From an uncultured Pseudomonadales bacterium (GTDB taxonomy: Bacteria > Pseudomonadota > Gammaproteobacteria > Pseudomonadales > Porticoccaceae): a stretch of 44,250 nt of DNA. The stretch lies in the NCBI GenBank assembly GCA_943787675.1, contig CALSNK010000023.1, forward strand, positions 1 through 44,250, read 5' to 3'. Each line of letters starts with the position of its first letter. The stretch's first letter is position 1. A program made the translations under genes and the position numbers. Shown piece by piece: positions 41,196 to 44,250 of the stretch. Under the pieces are notes generated by a model. The model saw only the letters and a list, made by a program, of their open reading frames with translations, made no database searches and had not been told where the DNA came from.

Positions 41196-41693
41196 GTGGT
41201 TGATAAGGATGGTTTTCGCGCCAATGTTGCTATTGTCATTAGCAATGGCCTAGGCCAGCTGTTCTGGGCTAAGCGAGTCGGGCAGAGCGCATGGCAATTC
41301 CCTCAGGGTGGCGTAGACAAGGGCGAGTCAGCGGAAGAGACTCTCTACCGTGAGTTATATGAAGAAGTGGGTCTTGAATCTAGCGATGTAAAAATTATTC
41401 AGCGGAGCAAAAAATGGCTTCGCTATCACATTCCCACCCAGATGCAGCGCAAGCATTCCAAGCCGTTATGTATCGGGCAAAAACAGAAATGGTTTTATCT
41501 GCAACTGACCGGTGATGCCTCCAAGGTGCGCTTTAATGCCGCCGGCACGCCCGAGTTTGATGACTGGGCCTGGGTTAACTACTGGTACCCCATTGATTCT
41601 GTCGTGTCGTTTAAGCGCACTGTCTACCGCAGTGCATTGCAAGAGTTTGCCCCAGCCAATGCTCTTTTTGAACAGCAGAGTCGAGGCGCCTAA
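41196..41693 (+). CDS. rppH: RNA pyrophosphohydrolase
   Basis: A 165-residue Nudix enzyme that removes pyrophosphate from mRNA 5' ends to start decay. The Nudix box is G38[26 protein letters not shown] with the REUXEE core R52-E53-L54-Y55-E56-E57. The early [13 protein letters not shown] and later [12 protein letters not shown] are RppH-specific. The start is GTG at 41196, with GGGAA upstream. ptsP begins two bases after its stop, so they form an operon. Confidence 0.96.
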   Translation: MVDKDGFRANVAIVISNGLGQLFWAKRVGQSAWQFPQGGVDKGESAEETLYRELYEEVGLESSDVKIIQRSKKWLRYHIPTQMQRKHSKPLCIGQKQKWFYLQLTGDASKVRFNAAGTPEFDDWAWVNYWYPIDSVVSFKRTVYRSALQEFAPANALFEQQSRGA

Positions 41694-41695
41694 GC

Positions 41696-43999
41696 ATGTT
41701 GGCATCTTTGCGATCTATTGTTCAGGAGGTTAATAGCGCCCGCAATCTACCTGAAGTGCTGAGCATTATTGTCAAAGAAGTCCGTGCAGCAATGAATGCC
41801 GGTGTCTGCTCTGTCTATCTATTTGATGAAACCGATCAGCGCTATGTACTGATGGCCACTGAGGGCTTGCGCCCCGAATCCATCGGCAAGGTTCGCCTGG
41901 CAATGCGCGAAGGCCTCGTGGGCCTCGTGGCCGCCAAAGAAGAGCCGCTTAATTTAAGGGAGGCCGATCGGCACCCCAACTACGCCTATTTTGAAGAGAC
42001 CGGTGAAGCTCCCTATCATTCGTTTTTGGGTGCGCCCATTATCCATCACCGCAAGGTGTTGGGGGTGCTGGTAATGCAGCAGAAAACCGAGCGTCGCTTT
42101 GCGGCTGAAGAAGAAGCCTTTGTGGTGACTATCTGTGCTCAGCTATCTGGTGCCATTGCCCATGCCGAGGCGACGGGTGCCCTGCGCAAGCTGGCATCGG
42201 CGGGTCGTGGTAAAAGCCGCGAAGCCACTTTTCATGGTATTCCCAGCTCACCGGGAATCGGCATTGGCCGGGTAGTCTTGGTGGAGCAAAGTACCGAACT
42301 GGCCTCGGTGCCCGAACGATTTACATCGAACCCTGCGGCTGAGGTAGAAGTTTTCCGCTCGGCCCTAGAGTTGGCCAAGAAGGATATGCACAACTTAGGT
42401 GAAGGCCTCGAAGAGCTTCTTAGCTCTGAAGAGCTGGCACTTTTTGATGTGTATATTCGTATGCTCGACGATCGTTCGCTGGGTGGTGAAGTAATTGCCG
42501 CCATTATGGAGGGGCAGGCTGCCCAGAGTGCCTGGAGTTCAGTCATTCTTAAGCACGTGCGCACCTTCCGGCAGATGGACGACCCCTATCTTCGCGAGCG
42601 AGCGGCCGATGTTAATGATCTCGGCAAACGGGTGCTGGGTTATCTGCAAAGCAATGATCGCAAAACATTGCCCATGCCCCGTCGCGTGGTGCTGGTTGGT
42701 GAAGATCTCTCTGCGACGGCATTGGCGGACATTCCCGTTGATCGCCTAGTGGGTATTATTTCCCTTAAGGGTTCGAGCAACTCCCATATGGCCATTGTTG
42801 GCCGTGCTCTGGGTATTCCCACCGTCATGGGTGCCATTGATTTGCCATGGGCGGAGCTGGAGGGCCAGGAGCTAATTGTTGATGGCTTCACTGGGGATGT
42901 TATCAGCAGTGCAACAAGAACGCTGCGACGCACCTATTTACAGCGTCAGCGAGAAGAGAAAATTCTTGCCAAAGATCTAGAGAAGTTGCGAGATATTCCC
43001 TGTATGACCCCTGACGGGTTCCGTTTTTCTCTGTGGGTGAATACGGGTTTACGTCAGGATACCTACAGATCACTTAACAGTGGCGCTGAGGCGGTGGGGC
43101 TGTTCCGCACCGAAATTCCTTTTTTATTGCGTTCAAGCTTCCCCACGGAAGATGAGCAGATGGAGATCTACCGCGAGCAGTTGGTGGCCTTTTCGCCACG
43201 CCCAGTGACCATGCGAACCCTAGATATTGGTGGCGATAAAGACCTGCCCTATTTTCCTATCGAAGAGGAAAACCCGTTTTTAGGTTGGCGTGGCATTCGT
43301 ATTTCTCTCGATCATCCAGAAATTTTTCTTATTCAGATTCGTGCCTTACTGCGCGCTAGCGAAGGTATTAACAACCTACGCATCATGTTGCCCATGATCA
43401 GTAATGTCCCAGAGCTGGACCGTGCGCTGGAGCTTATTGATCGCGCCTACCGCGAACTGATTCAAGAGGAGGGCTACAACATTGTAATGCCTCCTATCGG
43501 CGCTATGATTGAGGTGCCTGCCGCGGTTTATCAGGTGAAAGAGATTGGTCGTCGGGTAGATTTTCTGTCTGTGGGCACCAATGACTTAACCCAGTATCTG
43601 TTGGCGGTTGACCGTAACAATCCTCGGGTGGCGGGGCTCTACCACACCATGCATCCCGCTGTATTACGGGCGCTTAAGGCTATTTACGAGCAGGCATCGT
43701 CGGTTAACTGCCAGCTTAGTGTCTGCGGTGAAATGGCCGGTGATCCTATTAGTGCTGTGGTTCTGCTGGGTCTGGGTTATGAAAATTTCTCGATGAGTGC
43801 AACGAGTTTGCTGCGGGTTAAATCCATGCTGCTTAACATTACCCGCAAAGAGGCGCGTGAGTTGGTTCGGCGGGCACTGCGTATGTCTGATGCTGAGTCT
43901 ATTTCCCAGTTTATTGCCGACTCTTTAGGTAAGCCGGAGATCGCCAGACTGATTCGCCCGACCAAACGGAGCGAGAAGGTCAGAAGCTTGAAAGATTAA
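41696..43999 (+). CDS. ptsP: phosphoenolpyruvate-protein phosphotransferase PtsP (EI-Ntr)
   Basis: A 767-residue enzyme I of the nitrogen-related phosphotransfer system. An N-terminal GAF domain occupies residues ~1-160, followed by the PEP-utilising region. The phosphorylated histidine is H364 in GSSNSHMAIVGRALGIPTVMG. Further signatures are FRTEIPFLLR, TLDIGGDKDLPYF, the PEP-binding ENPFLGWRGIR, GTNDLTQYLLAVDRNN and the C-terminal CGEMAGD cysteine. It passes phosphate to NPr and EIIA-Ntr to sense nitrogen and stress. It directly follows rppH, as in Pseudomonas and E. coli. Confidence 0.98.
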   Translation: MLASLRSIVQEVNSARNLPEVLSIIVKEVRAAMNAGVCSVYLFDETDQRYVLMATEGLRPESIGKVRLAMREGLVGLVAAKEEPLNLREADRHPNYAYFEETGEAPYHSFLGAPIIHHRKVLGVLVMQQKTERRFAAEEEAFVVTICAQLSGAIAHAEATGALRKLASAGRGKSREATFHGIPSSPGIGIGRVVLVEQSTELASVPERFTSNPAAEVEVFRSALELAKKDMHNLGEGLEELLSSEELALFDVYIRMLDDRSLGGEVIAAIMEGQAAQSAWSSVILKHVRTFRQMDDPYLRERAADVNDLGKRVLGYLQSNDRKTLPMPRRVVLVGEDLSATALADIPVDRLVGIISLKGSSNSHMAIVGRALGIPTVMGAIDLPWAELEGQELIVDGFTGDVISSATRTLRRTYLQRQREEKILAKDLEKLRDIPCMTPDGFRFSLWVNTGLRQDTYRSLNSGAEAVGLFRTEIPFLLRSSFPTEDEQMEIYREQLVAFSPRPVTMRTLDIGGDKDLPYFPIEEENPFLGWRGIRISLDHPEIFLIQIRALLRASEGINNLRIMLPMISNVPELDRALELIDRAYRELIQEEGYNIVMPPIGAMIEVPAAVYQVKEIGRRVDFLSVGTNDLTQYLLAVDRNNPRVAGLYHTMHPAVLRALKAIYEQASSVNCQLSVCGEMAGDPISAVVLLGLGYENFSMSATSLLRVKSMLLNITRKEARELVRRALRMSDAESISQFIADSLGKPEIARLIRPTKRSEKVRSLKD

Positions 44000-44250
44000 A
44001 GCTAAATTCCTGATGCCCTAGGCTTTCGCCTGCTTCAAAACAATGCTCCGAAGCTACCACCTTGCCTGAGTTCGAGATAATAATAGCTGCAGAAGCTCTG
44101 GTGCCATAGCCGTCGGCGACAATAAAGGGTGAGGATAGCAGTTCCTCCCACTGGGCGGGAACGCCGGTGTTGGGGAGTAGTTCCGGTGCGTACACTTTCT
44201 CTAAAGATAATGTGGCAATCAGCTTTGGTAGCTGCTCGGCACCCATTTTA
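43980..44250 (-). CDS. TANGO2/NRDE-family protein, 3' part (5' end outside window)
   Basis: The frame remains open to the window edge, so only about the last 90 residues are present. The segment PELLPNTGVPAQWEELLSS, FIVADGYGTRASAAIIIS and SFNL matches the C-terminal part of the NRDE (TANGO2/DUF833) family. The N-terminal N-R-D-E nucleophile-type motif is outside the window. Eukaryotic TANGO2 has been linked to heme transport, but bacterial function is not established. Its 3' end overlaps the convergent ptsP 3' end by 20 bases. Confidence 0.85.
   Translation of the reverse strand, partial: KMGAEQLPKLIATLSLEKVYAPELLPNTGVPAQWEELLSSPFIVADGYGTRASAAIIISNSGKVVASEHCFEAGESLGHQEFSFNLSSF

Overview
The window is a compact, gene-dense chromosomal segment of a gammaproteobacterium, very probably a marine Cellvibrionales/SAR92-like or Pseudomonas-related lineage. 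That placement is an inference from gene content and order: epd-pgk-fba, recG-oxyR, spoT-rpoZ-gmk, yicC/rph/pyrE, slmA-argB-algC-coaBC, radC-rpmB-rpmG, a divergent serA/D-2-hydroxyglutarate dehydrogenase pair, and HAD-rppH-ptsP. Base composition is close to even. I see no rRNA, tRNA, CRISPR array, prophage or insertion sequence.

Layout. 1-2.8 kb: lower glycolysis/PLP-precursor operon (epd 3' end, pgk, fba) closed by a strong terminator. 2.8-12.1 kb: an accessory stretch of small genes, including a YkgJ-type cysteine-cluster protein, a three-gene cassette with a coiled-coil phosphoribosyltransferase between two membrane proteins, MAPEG, NTF2-like, PqqB-like, AhpD-like, PpnP, VF530, a secreted avidin-family lipoprotein, two overlapping genes sharing an INISGG motif, a GNAT enzyme, a 55-residue membrane protein and an ACT-domain protein. 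12.2-17.3 kb (minus): Pit transporter, its DUF47 partner, recG and oxyR; both the DUF47 gene and recG carry a single-base frameshift. 17.4-25.7 kb: an SDR-type epimerase, ridA, the stringent-response group spoT-rpoZ-gmk, an S1/P1 nuclease, yicC, and divergent rph-pyrE. 25.7-31.2 kb (minus): slmA, argB, a very long membrane-anchored AlgC, coaBC. 31.3-32.6 kb: radC and ribosomal proteins L28 and L33. 32.8-38.8 kb: cold-shock protein, serA, D2HGDH and a run of tightly coupled small genes to srkA. 38.8-44.25 kb: DUF481 porin-like protein, gcvH, HAD phosphatase, rppH, ptsP and the 3' part of a TANGO2/NRDE-family gene.

How the genes fit together: most of the window is core metabolism, nucleotide synthesis, stringent response and translation. 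The most distinctive elements are the avidin-like lipoprotein (with a foldable leader), the membrane/PRTase cassette, the paired INISGG-motif proteins, an OxyR without the classical resolving cysteine, the Glu/Pro repeat linker in AlgC, and the two clustered frameshifts in recG and the DUF47 gene.
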